A DNA stretch of 64,000 nt, from assembly GCA_927797885.1 (NCBI GenBank), contig OV696605.1, forward strand, positions 1,773,157 through 1,837,156, in the 5' to 3' direction. The first letter of the stretch is position 1; every line of letters begins with the position of its first letter. Source of the stretch: Gloeomargaritales cyanobacterium VI4D9 (GTDB lineage: Bacteria; Cyanobacteriota; Cyanobacteriia; Gloeomargaritales; Gloeomargaritaceae). Position numbers and translations under genes: made by a program. Positions 35,470 to 44,740 of the stretch are shown piece after piece. The notes under the pieces were generated by a model that made no database searches, had not been told where the DNA came from, and saw only the letters and a list, made by a program, of their open reading frames with translations.

Positions 35470-36577
35470 CACAAGTGTTGAATCCTGCAATAAAACTTTA
35501 CATATTTAGGCGTGGGACGACCCGATTGAGCCAATGGACAAAATTCCACTCCTGCCGTATTAAGATTTGTATATATCGGAACTTATCTGCCAATTTACTT
35601 CCGTACATCCGTGGAACTTTTAACAGTTGCAATATCAAGTAAACTATTAAAATTACATAAATTTGAATGGTAATTCCATTCAAATTTTTACTCATCATTT
35701 TATCGAGCTTTAAGTTCATCTTTAGAAATTTCCATAGTACCTCTATCGCCCAGCGTTGTCTATAGGCTTCCCCTATCTCTTCATTACTCATTACATCCTC
35801 AGGAATATTGGTAGCTAAATAATAGTCTACTTTCTGTTGAACATTGCCAAAACAAACTACTCTCGCCTTACCTCGTTCTGTGGTGATATGATAGTTTTCA
35901 TCCCATTTCCAATTCGACTTAATACGGATAATAAAAAGGGCATCATTTTCGATAAATTGTTCAAATACTTTGTGACTGCAAAACCCTCTATCCCCGACTG
36001 CGACTCCATTTTCCGGTAGCATTTTCACAATATCTTCACCAAAATTAATCTCATGTGCCTGTCCAGGACTAACAATTAAATGACCAGTAGATTTCGTATC
36101 TTGATTCAAAGTGGTTATTAACTTTACTTGGCGATAGCCTTGGAGCCAAAATAACTTACTCATCAGCGGTATTACGGTAGCATCAAAAGGACATAAAACC
36201 AACCTCTTTTCAGGATGAGCTTCCTCAATATAATGCAATAATTTATGATAAAGATGCATAAAAATTTGTGGGTCTCTTGTCTTGTTCGCCTTAGAAAACG
36301 TGGATAAGTCAACCTTAATGCCCGCATGATTTAATTGGTAAAATAAGTCCCGTAAACTGTTGATTCCTTTGTCTAAAATGCCAGCAAACCAGATTGAACA
36401 AAATAAGCGAGAATTTAGAACTGGATAATCATTAGTTGGCAGGTCTTTGAGTAAAAATTTGACAATCCCGGGAAAAGAATTGAATTTCATAGTTGTTTCA
36501 TGTTTTGGTTTATATGAATTAGAATACCATATTTTGACCCCTCTTTTTCTGCCTTTACCTACCTTTCAACACTTCTG
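35470..36577. mobile_element. Complete IS4-family insertion sequence
   Basis: 1108 bp. Terminal inverted repeats are CACAAGTGTTGAA (35470-35482) and TTCAACACTTCTG (36565-36577), matching at 12 of 13 positions. Both sides carry the direct repeat GTTTCTCGA (35461-35469 and 36578-36586), a perfect 9-bp target duplication. It holds one intact transposase gene. An exact target duplication indicates recent insertion. Confidence 0.9.
35498..36490 (-). CDS. IS4-family DDE transposase
   Basis: 330 aa, apparently intact. Catalytic residues can be read as Asp in CPFDATVIPL, Asp in AVGDRGFCS, and Glu in the IS4 signature Y-x2-R-x3-E-x6-K, which fits YRQRWAIEVLWKFLK exactly. It cuts and joins the ends of the surrounding element. 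The gene is much more AT-rich than the host genes. It fills the element except 28 bp at the left and 87 bp at the right end. Confidence 0.93.
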   Translation of the reverse strand: MKFNSFPGIVKFLLKDLPTNDYPVLNSRLFCSIWFAGILDKGINSLRDLFYQLNHAGIKVDLSTFSKANKTRDPQIFMHLYHKLLHYIEEAHPEKRLVLCPFDATVIPLMSKLFWLQGYRQVKLITTLNQDTKSTGHLIVSPGQAHEINFGEDIVKMLPENGVAVGDRGFCSHKVFEQFIENDALFIIRIKSNWKWDENYHITTERGKARVVCFGNVQQKVDYYLATNIPEDVMSNEEIGEAYRQRWAIEVLWKFLKMNLKLDKMMSKNLNGITIQIYVILIVYLILQLLKVPRMYGSKLADKFRYIQILIRQEWNFVHWLNRVVPRLNM

Positions 36578-36586
36578 GTTTCTCGA

Positions 36587-36643
36587 TAATATGAGCACTT
36601 TAGCGAAATAATCTTCCAGTGGTGGCAGTAAATAGAGGTGCCC
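36587..36643 (+). repeat. Right part of the interrupted miniature element
   Basis: It follows the second target duplication directly. It resembles the right half of the family-B element at 47626-47736 (GGGCATGCCAGCTAAATAAA there, GAGCACTTTAGCGAAATAAT here) and ends AATAGAGGTGCCC. Confidence 0.6.
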
Positions 36644-36777
36644 TCATTTCTGGTCATTACAAATAGAAGTAGTGCTATTTCATTGCCCCTATAACCGATT
36701 TTTACAAACATCCACCCGTCAAACCCACTGGCGATATGACACAATAGGTTCAGCCATTTTGAATCACCTAAGCTCCT

Positions 36778-37422
36778 ATGACTGTCGCCCTCAGTGCCCG
36801 TGACCGCTTCCAGCAAGCCTACGAAAACCGCTATACCTGGGATGAGCAATTTCCCGGCTATACCGCCCGGGTCTCCTGGCGCACCGGGGAACAGCAGGTC
36901 ACCGCGCAGGTGCGGATTGAACGGGATTTATCCGTAGTGATTGAGGGGTTGTCGCCAGAACAGCCGCAGTACAAAGAATTGCTGGGGTTGATGCGGGATG
37001 TGGTCACCCACCGGCAACGGCGGGATTTTACCACAGCGCATGGACAGAATGAATTTACCTCTGGGGAACCTCTGCCCGATGGAAGCGTGCCGATTCGGGT
37101 CACCGGGGATGCGATGGGTTCCCATTACCAGGTGCGGGGGTCGGTGATTACCCAGGTGAGTCGGGTGATGGGCGGCAGTGCCTTTACCATTGATACCCTG
37201 TCGGTGGAACAGACGGCGCAGGGCTATTTTCCGCTCCACTACCGGGTGCAATTTACGGATGCGGCGACCGGGGAACCCCAACAGGTGGTGGATATTCGGG
37301 AACGGTATGCCTTGGTGGATGGCTACTATCTGCTCCAGGAACGGCGGCAAACGGCGACCAAAAATGGGGTAACGACGGAAACGGTGATTGAATTCACGGA
37401 TTTGCAGTTGTTGACGGCATAA
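36778..37422 (+). CDS. DUF3386 family protein
   Basis: 214 aa, soluble. The family pattern is visible in SARDRFQQAYENRYTWDEQFPG, shown in part as RFQQAYENRYTWDEQFPG, and FTDAATGEPQQVVDIRERY, part FPLHYRVQFTD. DUF3386 occurs in cyanobacteria and plants and has no known role. It ends 3 bp before queA, so the two are probably co-transcribed with lptF downstream. Confidence 0.82.
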   Translation: MTVALSARDRFQQAYENRYTWDEQFPGYTARVSWRTGEQQVTAQVRIERDLSVVIEGLSPEQPQYKELLGLMRDVVTHRQRRDFTTAHGQNEFTSGEPLPDGSVPIRVTGDAMGSHYQVRGSVITQVSRVMGGSAFTIDTLSVEQTAQGYFPLHYRVQFTDAATGEPQQVVDIRERYALVDGYYLLQERRQTATKNGVTTETVIEFTDLQLLTA

Positions 37423-37425
37423 CCG

Positions 37426-38526
37426 ATGCCCTTTGCAGCGTATCCCCCTAGCCCTGGCGATTGGGAATTAGCGAACTACAATTACGCTCTGCCCCCGGAA
37501 CTGATTGCCCAGTGTGGGATCGAACCCCGGGATCATGCCCGGCTGTTGGCGGTTTACCCAGACCACCACGAACACCGGCGGTTTGATGAATTGCCAGAAC
37601 TGCTCCGACCAGGGGATTTGTTAGTATTAAATAATACCAAAGTATTGCCTGCCCGGTTGCTGGGGAGTCGTCCAGGCGGTGGGTTGACCGAGTTTTTGCT
37701 TTTAGAACCGGGGGAAGCCAACTGCTGGCGGGTGTTGGTACGTCCGGGGCGGCGGGTGGGGGTGGGGACGGTGGTGCGGTTTCCGGCGAGAGAAGAAACT
37801 AAATTGCTAGGGGTCGTCCAGGAACGGGATGAAAGCACCGGCGGGCGGTGGGTACAATTCCAGACCCCGGATGGGCAGGTCATGGATCAGACAAAATTAT
37901 TACATTTACTGCACGACCTGGGGGAATTGCCCTTACCTCCTTACATCCAGAGGTTTCAGGGCGATCCCAACCAATACCAAACCGTGTACGCCCAGGTATT
38001 AGGTTCAGTCGCGGCACCCACGGCGGGATTACATTTTACAGAAGCATTACTGCAAAAATTAACGGCGCAGGGGATTGCCCAGGTGATGGTGACGCTCCAT
38101 GTGGGCATCGGCACGTTTCGCCCGGTGAGTACAGCGGATGTACGACAGCATGAATTGCACAGCGAATGGGTGGAGGTGTCCCCAGCAACGGTGGCGCAGA
38201 TTCGGAAAACCCAAGCCCAGGGCGGGCGGGTGATAGCGGTGGGCACGACGGTGGTACGGGCGTTGGAAGGGGCGGCGCAGGGGGGGGAATTGCAGGCAAT
38301 GACCGGTAAAATTAACTTATACATCTACCCTGGCTACACCTGGCGGGTGATTGACGGGTTGATTACCAATTTCCATTTGCCCCAGTCCAGTTTGCTGTTG
38401 TTGGTGAGTGCGCTGATTGGGCGGGAGCGGTTATTGCATCTCTATCAGGAGGCGATTCGGGAACGTTATCGGTTTTATTCCCTGGGGGATGCGATGGTGA
38501 TCCTACCGGCGGGGGATGTTCGCTAA
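37426..38526 (+). CDS. queA: S-adenosylmethionine:tRNA ribosyltransferase-isomerase QueA
   Basis: 366 aa. Family patches include NYNYALPPELIAQ, LVLNNTKVLPARLLG, GSVAAPTAGLHFT and TNFHLPQSSLLLLVSALIG (part). It adds the cyclopentene ring of epoxyqueuosine to preQ1 in tRNA. It follows the DUF3386 gene by 3 bp and precedes lptF by 37 bp. Confidence 0.96.
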   Translation: MPFAAYPPSPGDWELANYNYALPPELIAQCGIEPRDHARLLAVYPDHHEHRRFDELPELLRPGDLLVLNNTKVLPARLLGSRPGGGLTEFLLLEPGEANCWRVLVRPGRRVGVGTVVRFPAREETKLLGVVQERDESTGGRWVQFQTPDGQVMDQTKLLHLLHDLGELPLPPYIQRFQGDPNQYQTVYAQVLGSVAAPTAGLHFTEALLQKLTAQGIAQVMVTLHVGIGTFRPVSTADVRQHELHSEWVEVSPATVAQIRKTQAQGGRVIAVGTTVVRALEGAAQGGELQAMTGKINLYIYPGYTWRVIDGLITNFHLPQSSLLLLVSALIGRERLLHLYQEAIRERYRFYSLGDAMVILPAGDVR

Positions 38527-38563
38527 ATATGGCAAACTAGGGTAAACGCTCCCTAAAACAGTC

Positions 38564-39730
38564 ATGGCAACGGTTGTTTTTTCGCCTACAGGGGTTTGGA
38601 AATCCTTCCGCTTTTTGGTGCAACGGATTCCGGTTTTGGATCGGTATTTGTGGCAGTTATTTTTCGTACCGTTTTTGTTCGGCATGGGGGCATTTAGTTC
38701 TATTGGTTTATCCGTGGGGGCGTTGTTTGAAACCGTGCGGCGGGTGGTGGAATCCGGCTTGCCCCTGACGATTGCTTTTCAAGTGTTAGCCCTCAAAAGT
38801 CCCTACTTTATTGGGTTGGCATTTCCGATGGCAACTTTGTTAACCATGCTCTTAACCTTTGGGCGGTTGGGAACCAATAGTGAGTTGATCGCCTTGCGTG
38901 CCTGTGGGGTACAAGCCCGACGTTGGGTGATCCCAGCCATCCTATTTAGCCTGGTCACGACGGGGTTGACTTTTGTGGTGAATGAAGCCATCGTGCCAGT
39001 GACCAATCATCAGGCAACAGTGATTGTGCGGCAGGCATTGGATAAAGACCGTCCCCGGGTGGAGCGGCGGAATATTACCTATCAGGAATTTGACCACGAA
39101 ACGGGCAAAAATTTGCAACGGTTATTCTATGCCAGCCGTTTTGATGGGCGGTATATGCGGGGGTTAACGGTGCTGGATTTTTCCCAGGAAGGGCTGCAAC
39201 AAATTTTGAGTGCGGAAACCGGTTTTTGGAACCCGGAACGCAAAACCTGGGAGTTTCAAAATGGCACCATTTATCTGGTTGCCGCTGATGGCAGTTACCG
39301 CAATATTATTCAATTCAACAAACAGGAAATTACCCTGCCCCGTGCCCCTTTAGATTTAGCCACCCAGCGACGTACCCCAGAGGAAATGAGTATTGTAGAA
39401 GCGCAGGATTATTTACAAATTTTAGAGCGCAGTGGCAATCTCACCAAAATTCGGGAGTGGCAGGTGCGGATTCAACAGAAAATTGCCATTCCTTTTATTT
39501 GTTTGGTCTTGGGTCTGGTGGGAACGGCTTTGGGTAGTCTGCCACACCGCAGTTCCGGGGGTTGGGCATTTGGGTTGAGTGTGGTGATTATTTTTGTCTA
39601 TTACCTGTTGATGTTTGTGGGGGATGCCCTCAGTCAAGCGGGGATATTGGCACCGGTGGTGGGGGCTTGGTTCCCGAATGTTTTGGGGCTTGCTACCGGC
39701 ATTTATCTCCTGCGCCAAGCGGATCGTTAA
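38564..39730 (+). CDS. LptF/LptG-family permease
   Basis: 388 aa with three N-terminal and three C-terminal membrane spans around a periplasmic beta domain. The pattern RYLWQLFFVPFLFGMGAFSS and ELIALRACGVQ of YjgP/YjgQ proteins is present. With LptB it should pull lipopolysaccharide toward the outer membrane; cyanobacteria usually have one such gene. Its TAA stop lies in a TTAA palindrome shared with ycf54. Confidence 0.9.
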   Translation: MATVVFSPTGVWKSFRFLVQRIPVLDRYLWQLFFVPFLFGMGAFSSIGLSVGALFETVRRVVESGLPLTIAFQVLALKSPYFIGLAFPMATLLTMLLTFGRLGTNSELIALRACGVQARRWVIPAILFSLVTTGLTFVVNEAIVPVTNHQATVIVRQALDKDRPRVERRNITYQEFDHETGKNLQRLFYASRFDGRYMRGLTVLDFSQEGLQQILSAETGFWNPERKTWEFQNGTIYLVAADGSYRNIIQFNKQEITLPRAPLDLATQRRTPEEMSIVEAQDYLQILERSGNLTKIREWQVRIQQKIAIPFICLVLGLVGTALGSLPHRSSGGWAFGLSVVIIFVYYLLMFVGDALSQAGILAPVVGAWFPNVLGLATGIYLLRQADR

Positions 39731-40041
39731 ATACTGGCTAAAGGGTCAGGAATGGTGGGGGAAGGGGCGGTAAAACTCCCGGTTAACACAAATTCCAAAC
39801 GCAGTTTCAAAAACGTGGCAAAGTCCGGGTCAGTAGTAATTACCGCCGCCGCCGGTTGGGGGCATTTGGCTTTAATTTCCGCCAATTCTGGGGCTTCTAA
39901 AAATGCCGGTCGTTTCACCAGAAAAAAATCAATTTCCCGCCCCTGTTCCTGATAGTGACGGGTGCGTTCCCGGAGGACTTCCTCTAGGGGTTCCATCTCG
40001 GTGAGAAATTTTTCGCTAGCGAGAACGTAATAGTAGTTCAT
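39727..40041 (-). CDS. ycf54: Ycf54, accessory factor of the Mg-protoporphyrin ester cyclase
   Basis: 104 aa from ATG 40041. It matches Ycf54/DUF2488: MNYYYVLASEKFLT, RERTRHYQEQGREIDFFLV (part), KCPQPAAAVITTD, LKLRLEFVLTG. Ycf54 is needed for the aerobic cyclase that forms ring E of chlorophyll. It is convergent with lptF with a 4-bp overlap of stop codons. Confidence 0.92.
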   Translation of the reverse strand: MNYYYVLASEKFLTEMEPLEEVLRERTRHYQEQGREIDFFLVKRPAFLEAPELAEIKAKCPQPAAAVITTDPDFATFLKLRLEFVLTGSFTAPSPTIPDPLASI

Positions 40042-40166
40042 GGGGATCACTCAAGTAATCATCAAAATGGTAACGGATCGGGTAGAAAATTAAACCAGAT
40101 GGTATGCACCTGTAACAACTCGAAAACTTCCTGGCGCAGGGTTTTGTATGCTCCCAAAGCGATTAG

Positions 40167-40889
40167 TCAAAGCTCCCCTCGCATGGCTCGTTTCATATCC
40201 CGCACTGCTTGGGTCAATCCCACCAACACCGCCCGACTGATGATACTATGCCCGATGTTCAATTCCTCCATACCAGGAATGCAGGCGACCGGGTAAACAT
40301 TCTGATAGGTCAACCCATGCCCCGCATTCACCCGCAGACCTAATTCCTGGGCGAGTTTTGCTCCTTTTGTTAAACGCTCTAATTCCTGATGGCGCTCATG
40401 TTCTTGCTTCGCTAAGGCATAGGTGCCCGTGTGCAATTCAATCCACTGGGCTGTGGTTTGTTGGCTGGCACGAATTTGCTCCGGCTCCGGGTCAATAAAT
40501 AAACTCACGGGGATGCCGTGATTTTGCAATTCCTGTACTGTTTTGGTTAATTCTTTTTCAGATGCCACCACATCCAACCCGCCTTCGGTGGTAATTTCCT
40601 GCCGTCTTTCCGGGACTAAAGTAACATAATCCGGGCGAATTTCCAGGGCAATTGCCACCATCTCTGGGGTAGCCGCCATTTCCAAATTCAGGTGGGTTTG
40701 GACGGTTTGCCGCAGACAACGTACATCCCGCTCCTGGATATGACGGCGATCCTCCCGCAAATGCACCGTGATCCCGTCCGCTCCCCCCAACTCCGCCAAA
40801 ACTGCGGCGGCAACCGGGTCGGGTTCCGTCGTGCGCCGTGCCTGCCGGACTGTGGCAACATGGTCTATGTTCACGCCCAGGGTTAGCAC
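40167..40889 (-). CDS. pdxJ: Pyridoxine 5'-phosphate synthase
   Basis: 240 aa from GTG 40889, chosen because GGGAGG lies about 7 nt upstream and [18 protein letters not shown] follows as in the family. Other motifs are [17 protein letters not shown] and [12 protein letters not shown]. PdxJ condenses 3-amino-2-oxopropyl phosphate with deoxyxylulose 5-phosphate in vitamin B6 synthesis. Its start is head-to-head with the permease start, 1 bp apart. Confidence 0.95.
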   Translation of the reverse strand: MLTLGVNIDHVATVRQARRTTEPDPVAAAVLAELGGADGITVHLREDRRHIQERDVRCLRQTVQTHLNLEMAATPEMVAIALEIRPDYVTLVPERRQEITTEGGLDVVASEKELTKTVQELQNHGIPVSLFIDPEPEQIRASQQTTAQWIELHTGTYALAKQEHERHQELERLTKGAKLAQELGLRVNAGHGLTYQNVYPVACIPGMEELNIGHSIISRAVLVGLTQAVRDMKRAMRGEL

Positions 40890-40890
40890 C

Positions 40891-41745
40891 GTGTCCGCCT
40901 CCCAACTGTTCTCTGCTATTGTACCGTTCTGGCGCAGGCAATCCCCCACCCAACGGGTATTTTTACTCATCGGTGTGAGCTTGGTGCTGGTGTATGCCTT
41001 GGCGGCGATGGGGGCGGATTGGTTCGTAGCTTGGGGTTTACCAAAGCCCCAGGAATTTTTAGCCCATGTACCCCAGCAACCCCCCAGTCCCCAACATTGG
41101 TGCGGCACCGACCGCCAGGGGTATGATGTCCTCAGCCGGGTAATTTTTGGGGCACGAGCGGCTTGGCAGGTGGTTCTCCTCGCTACCGGGTTGAGCTTGG
41201 GGGTGGGGTTTCCCCTGGGTGCCCTCAGCGGTTATTGGGGGGGTAAAGCAGATAAATTGTTATTATTTATTATGGACACAATTTATACATTACCAGGATT
41301 ACTGCTATCTTTAACGGTGGCGTTTGTGGTGGGACGGGGGGTGGTGAATGCGGCGATTGCCCTCAGTATTGCTTATATTCCCCAGTATTATCGGGTGATT
41401 CGCAACCATACGTTGACGTTAAAAAATGAGGTGTTTGTCGAAGCGGCACGGGCGTTGGGGGCGGGGAGCATGGGGATTCTCATCCGCCATTTGAGTGGAC
41501 ATTTGAGTCGGAATTTGCCGGTTTTATTCAGTGTCAATAGTGCGGATGCGGTACTGACATTAGCAGGACTGGGATTTTTAGGCTTGGGCTTGCCCCCTGA
41601 GGTGCCGGAGTGGGGACATGAACTGGCGCAGGCGTTGGACAGTCTGCCTACGGGCATTTGGTGGACGACCCTATTTCCCGGCTTGGCGATGACGGGGTTG
41701 GTGGTGGGCTTAGCCCTGGTCAGTGAGGGGTTGGGGGAATCCTGA
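40891..41745 (+). CDS. DppC/OppC-type ABC transporter permease
   Basis: 284 aa from GTG 40891; ATG 40867 would overlap pdxJ and GTG near 40975 would cut the first span. Six spans are predicted. The binding-protein-dependent permease loop is [18 protein letters not shown], and the [18 protein letters not shown] segment is typical of the DppC family. It should import peptides or nickel; no binding protein or ATPase is adjacent. A GUN4-domain gene follows after 60 bp. Confidence 0.88.
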   Translation: MSASQLFSAIVPFWRRQSPTQRVFLLIGVSLVLVYALAAMGADWFVAWGLPKPQEFLAHVPQQPPSPQHWCGTDRQGYDVLSRVIFGARAAWQVVLLATGLSLGVGFPLGALSGYWGGKADKLLLFIMDTIYTLPGLLLSLTVAFVVGRGVVNAAIALSIAYIPQYYRVIRNHTLTLKNEVFVEAARALGAGSMGILIRHLSGHLSRNLPVLFSVNSADAVLTLAGLGFLGLGLPPEVPEWGHELAQALDSLPTGIWWTTLFPGLAMTGLVVGLALVSEGLGES

Positions 41746-41805
41746 CGGGACGGAAAGGAAACATTACCATAGAAAAAAAGAAACGAAAAGAAAAGGTTAA
41801 GATGC

Positions 41806-42354
41806 ATGGGGCAGGATGATTTGCAGACCGAATTGAGTTTACTGCGGCGTGCCAATGAGTTGTTGCGCCAGGAAAATCAGGATTTGCGGTTGGGGCGGGA
41901 GGTACTGCTGGGGCGGTTGCGGGATTTGGAGGGCATAACCCATCCCTGTCAAAATTGTTTGGCAATGGGGGAGCAATGGCTACTCCAGGCATCGGGGGTG
42001 AATTATACGGCGTTGAAGGAATATTTAGCCCAACAGGACTGGGATAATGCCGACCGGGAAACCCAAAGGTTGCTATTAAAAATTGCGGGTAAGAAAGCGG
42101 AAGAACAGGGGTTTTTAGATGCAACCCATATTGATCATTTGCCCTGTATTGATTTGAAGGTGATTAATAAACTATGGAGCGTTTATTCTAATGGTAAATA
42201 TGGTTACATTATTCAACAAAAAATCTGGTCACAAAGTCGCAGTACCGCTAATCTTTGGGGGCATCCTGATTTTGATGGTTATTATCCCATGCGGGAGGGG
42301 ATTGGTTATTCTTTAGCTCAGCGTTTATTGCGGTGTGCTTTGGAGAGTTTTTAG
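41806..42354 (+). CDS. GUN4-domain protein with N-terminal coiled coil
   Basis: 182 aa. Residues about 5-40 are a leucine-rich coiled coil (LLRRANELLRQENQDLRL). Residues about 62-150 fit GUN4: YTALKEYLAQQDWDNADRET, LPCIDLKVINKLWSVYS and KYGYIIQQKIW. A CQNC pair (about residues 48-51) sits between. True Gun4 binds Mg-porphyrins and activates Mg-chelatase; many cyanobacteria carry extra GUN4 fusions of unknown role, and this seems one of those. It ends 3 bp before the DUF4350 gene. Confidence 0.82.
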   Translation: MGQDDLQTELSLLRRANELLRQENQDLRLGREVLLGRLRDLEGITHPCQNCLAMGEQWLLQASGVNYTALKEYLAQQDWDNADRETQRLLLKIAGKKAEEQGFLDATHIDHLPCIDLKVINKLWSVYSNGKYGYIIQQKIWSQSRSTANLWGHPDFDGYYPMREGIGYSLAQRLLRCALESF

Positions 42355-42357
42355 CGG

Positions 42358-43485
42358 ATGCAAAAAACCAATCGCTGGTGGATCATTGGCTTAATTATTC
42401 TACTGGTTGCCAGTGTTTTAACTTTTTTATTTGCCCCGGCGGGGGATGACCTCAAACGGGGTTCTACCTATAGCCGTAGCCCGGATGGATATGGGGCTTG
42501 GTATCAATTTATGAAAGATCAAGGTTATCCCATTGAACGCTGGCAAAAACCGGGGGATCAGTTACCTAATTTAGGGAAAAAAATTACCCTCCTACGGGTG
42601 GGGCATGAACTGTCTGCCTACAGTCATGGATATACTAACCCCGATTGGTTGGCTGAGGGAAATGTGCTGATTGACCTGGGGATTGAAACCCCGGTGACCG
42701 GTGCGCCCTTTACCACCCAGCATCCAACCAAAGTAGGGGCAGTAAAAATCCAAACTCGGCGGCGTTTTGCGGATGAAAAATCCCAACCTGGTTCAGAGGT
42801 GGATCACATCTCGCCAATTTTACAGGATCAATATGGGGTGATTATTCGGGAAAAACGAATTAAAGAAGGAAAACATCTGGAAGTGATTACCCCCCATCTT
42901 GCCGCCAATGCCTATCAATCAGAACCGGGCAATTTTGAGTACCTAAAATCCCTCGTCACTCAACCGGGATTACCTATTTACGTGGATGAATTTATTCATG
43001 GCTATAAAGATGAAGAAACCCTGCAACAAGAACGCAATCGTAGCTGGCTAGATTACCTCTCCCAAACCCCTTGGCGGGCAGTATTCATCCAGGGCATTTT
43101 TATCCTAATCATGTTCCTTTGGGGATTGAATTGGCGATTAGGTTCACCCGCATCCCTACCTGCCCCTGAACTGGATAATAGTCGGGTTTATATGGATGCC
43201 CTATCAGCGGTTTTAATGCGGGCGGGATGTACGGAATTGGTGATTGAACTGCTTAAACAGGAAGAACAGCGTTATCTGCAAAGACAATTGGGACTCGGAG
43301 ATGAACTATTAGCCCTAGAACAATTCGCTTCAATTTGGGAACAACGAACGGGACAAAATGCCTTAGAGTTAATCACGATTTTAGGTTTAACCCCCCAACG
43401 TTTAAGCGATAGACAATTAACGGATTGGCTAGAAAAACTTCAGCAATTGCGGAATAAAGTGCAGTTGGCAATCACGGCAATCTGA
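42358..43485 (+). CDS. DUF4350 membrane protein
   Basis: 375 aa. One N-terminal span (WWIIGLIILLVASVLTFLF) is followed by the DUF4350 domain, with SRSPDGYGAWYQFMKDQGYP. A second span lies near residue 240 (AVFIQGIFILIMFLWGLNW), and a helical cytoplasmic tail follows. The family is often near MoxR and DUF58 genes in other bacteria, but none is here. It is coupled to the GUN4-domain gene. Confidence 0.82.
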   Translation: MQKTNRWWIIGLIILLVASVLTFLFAPAGDDLKRGSTYSRSPDGYGAWYQFMKDQGYPIERWQKPGDQLPNLGKKITLLRVGHELSAYSHGYTNPDWLAEGNVLIDLGIETPVTGAPFTTQHPTKVGAVKIQTRRRFADEKSQPGSEVDHISPILQDQYGVIIREKRIKEGKHLEVITPHLAANAYQSEPGNFEYLKSLVTQPGLPIYVDEFIHGYKDEETLQQERNRSWLDYLSQTPWRAVFIQGIFILIMFLWGLNWRLGSPASLPAPELDNSRVYMDALSAVLMRAGCTELVIELLKQEEQRYLQRQLGLGDELLALEQFASIWEQRTGQNALELITILGLTPQRLSDRQLTDWLEKLQQLRNKVQLAITAI

Positions 43486-43530
43486 AGTCAATTGCGCTTC
43501 ATGCGAGTAGGGGCACCGTGACCCTGCGAC

Positions 43531-44382
43531 CTATTTTTCGGAGTCTCTTTGGGACGAACGGCGCAGTTTCTGTACCCGGCGTTGTAAATGCTGAAAATAC
43601 TCAGTTTCGGTGATTTCTTGCACCTGCTGATCCCGTTTTTGCTGGTCAATGGTTTGATGAAGTTCCTCAATTTGCCGTTGTAAATTCTCCTCCTGTTTTT
43701 TGCGTTCGGTGATGTCCCAGAGGGCACTGAGTACCGTATTTTGCCCCTGGAAAATAAAGGGTTGCCAATTCAATAAAGCCCATAGGGTCGAACCATCCGC
43801 CCGTTGTACAAGCAATTCATAATTGGTAACACTTCCCTGAGCGGCATAAAGTTGTTTTAAGCGGTTCACATCTTCTGGATCATGGCAAAAGTCCCGCCCC
43901 CGCAACGTCCGTGTCAGCGTATTTGAAGTGATCCCCAGCAGGGCAATCGCCGCCGGATTGCGGTAGAGAATTTGCCCCGTTTCCAGATGGAGGATCAGCA
44001 GTGCCACCGGGTTCGCCTCAACCAGGGTGCGAAATTGCACTTCACTTTGCCGGAGGGCAGCCAGCGCTTCCGCCTGTAACTGGGCTTCAACCGTATCCGC
44101 ATGGGCGGTCATAGTTTCTAAAATTAACTCCAGGTCAGCTTTTTCCTGCTCAATAGTTGTTAGTAAATGTTGCAGTCGGGACTCGGACATTTGTAAATCC
44201 CGTTCAGCCCGTTCATGTTCCAGAATTTTTGCCGCCAGTTGCTTATTCAAATCATCCAGTTGTTGGGTAATTGCATCCGCATGGGCGGTCGTATTTTCCA
44301 GCAGAATTTCCAGGTCTTTTTTTTCCTGTTCTAACTGGCGAATCCGGGCTTCTAGTTCCACAATTTTCGCTTCAGAATTCAT
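43531..44382 (-). CDS. PAS-domain protein with long coiled coil, no output domain
   Basis: 283 aa from ATG 44382. Residues about 1-105 are a heptad-rich coil containing a repeated unit (LLENTTAHADAITQQL, then LETMTAHADTVEAQL). A PAS domain (about 110-225) follows, then a second coil with EITETEYFQHLQRRVQKLR. It has no kinase or cyclase domain, so it probably relays a signal by protein contact. It overlaps the slr1659-like gene by 11 bp. A fragment of the shared GC core of the A/B repeats (43511-43531) abuts its stop. Confidence 0.8.
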   Translation of the reverse strand: MNSEAKIVELEARIRQLEQEKKDLEILLENTTAHADAITQQLDDLNKQLAAKILEHERAERDLQMSESRLQHLLTTIEQEKADLELILETMTAHADTVEAQLQAEALAALRQSEVQFRTLVEANPVALLILHLETGQILYRNPAAIALLGITSNTLTRTLRGRDFCHDPEDVNRLKQLYAAQGSVTNYELLVQRADGSTLWALLNWQPFIFQGQNTVLSALWDITERKKQEENLQRQIEELHQTIDQQKRDQQVQEITETEYFQHLQRRVQKLRRSSQRDSEK

Positions 44383-44740
44383 GGCAAAAATCCAAATCAA
44401 GGGTGGGGAGTAACCGTTGTAAATTGACCAACGATTTATGTTGCCAAGGAATCCCGTCGTTACAGCGGACGGTGAGATGGATATTGCCTTTTTGCCGGAC
44501 TTGAATCACAAAACGGGACAGGACATTGATGCCAGAACTATTGAGAAATTTCAGTGACCGGACATCCAAAATCATCTGGGGAGGTGCCGCCGCCACGATC
44601 TGCCCCAACCAATCCGTCAGGGGTTGGTATTCCGCCATGCCATTCAAGCGCAAAGACCCCTCGAACACCAAACGGGGCGGTTCCGGTTCCCCATAAATCC
44701 GGTAGCCCACACCGCTCAATTCCTGCTCCCACCAATTCAT
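44372..44740 (-). CDS. slr1659-type regulator (STAS-like anti-sigma antagonist fold)
   Basis: 122 aa. The STAS-like motif LDVRSLKFLNSSGINVLSRF (given whole, 20 residues) places Ser68/Ser69 where SpoIIAA-type proteins carry the phosphorylated serine. It belongs to the cyanobacterial slr1659-type family. It overlaps both neighbours: 4 bp with the ATPase-like gene upstream and 11 bp with the PAS gene downstream. The three look like one partner-switching unit. Confidence 0.82.
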   Translation of the reverse strand: MNWWEQELSGVGYRIYGEPEPPRLVFEGSLRLNGMAEYQPLTDWLGQIVAAAPPQMILDVRSLKFLNSSGINVLSRFVIQVRQKGNIHLTVRCNDGIPWQHKSLVNLQRLLPTLDLDFCHEF

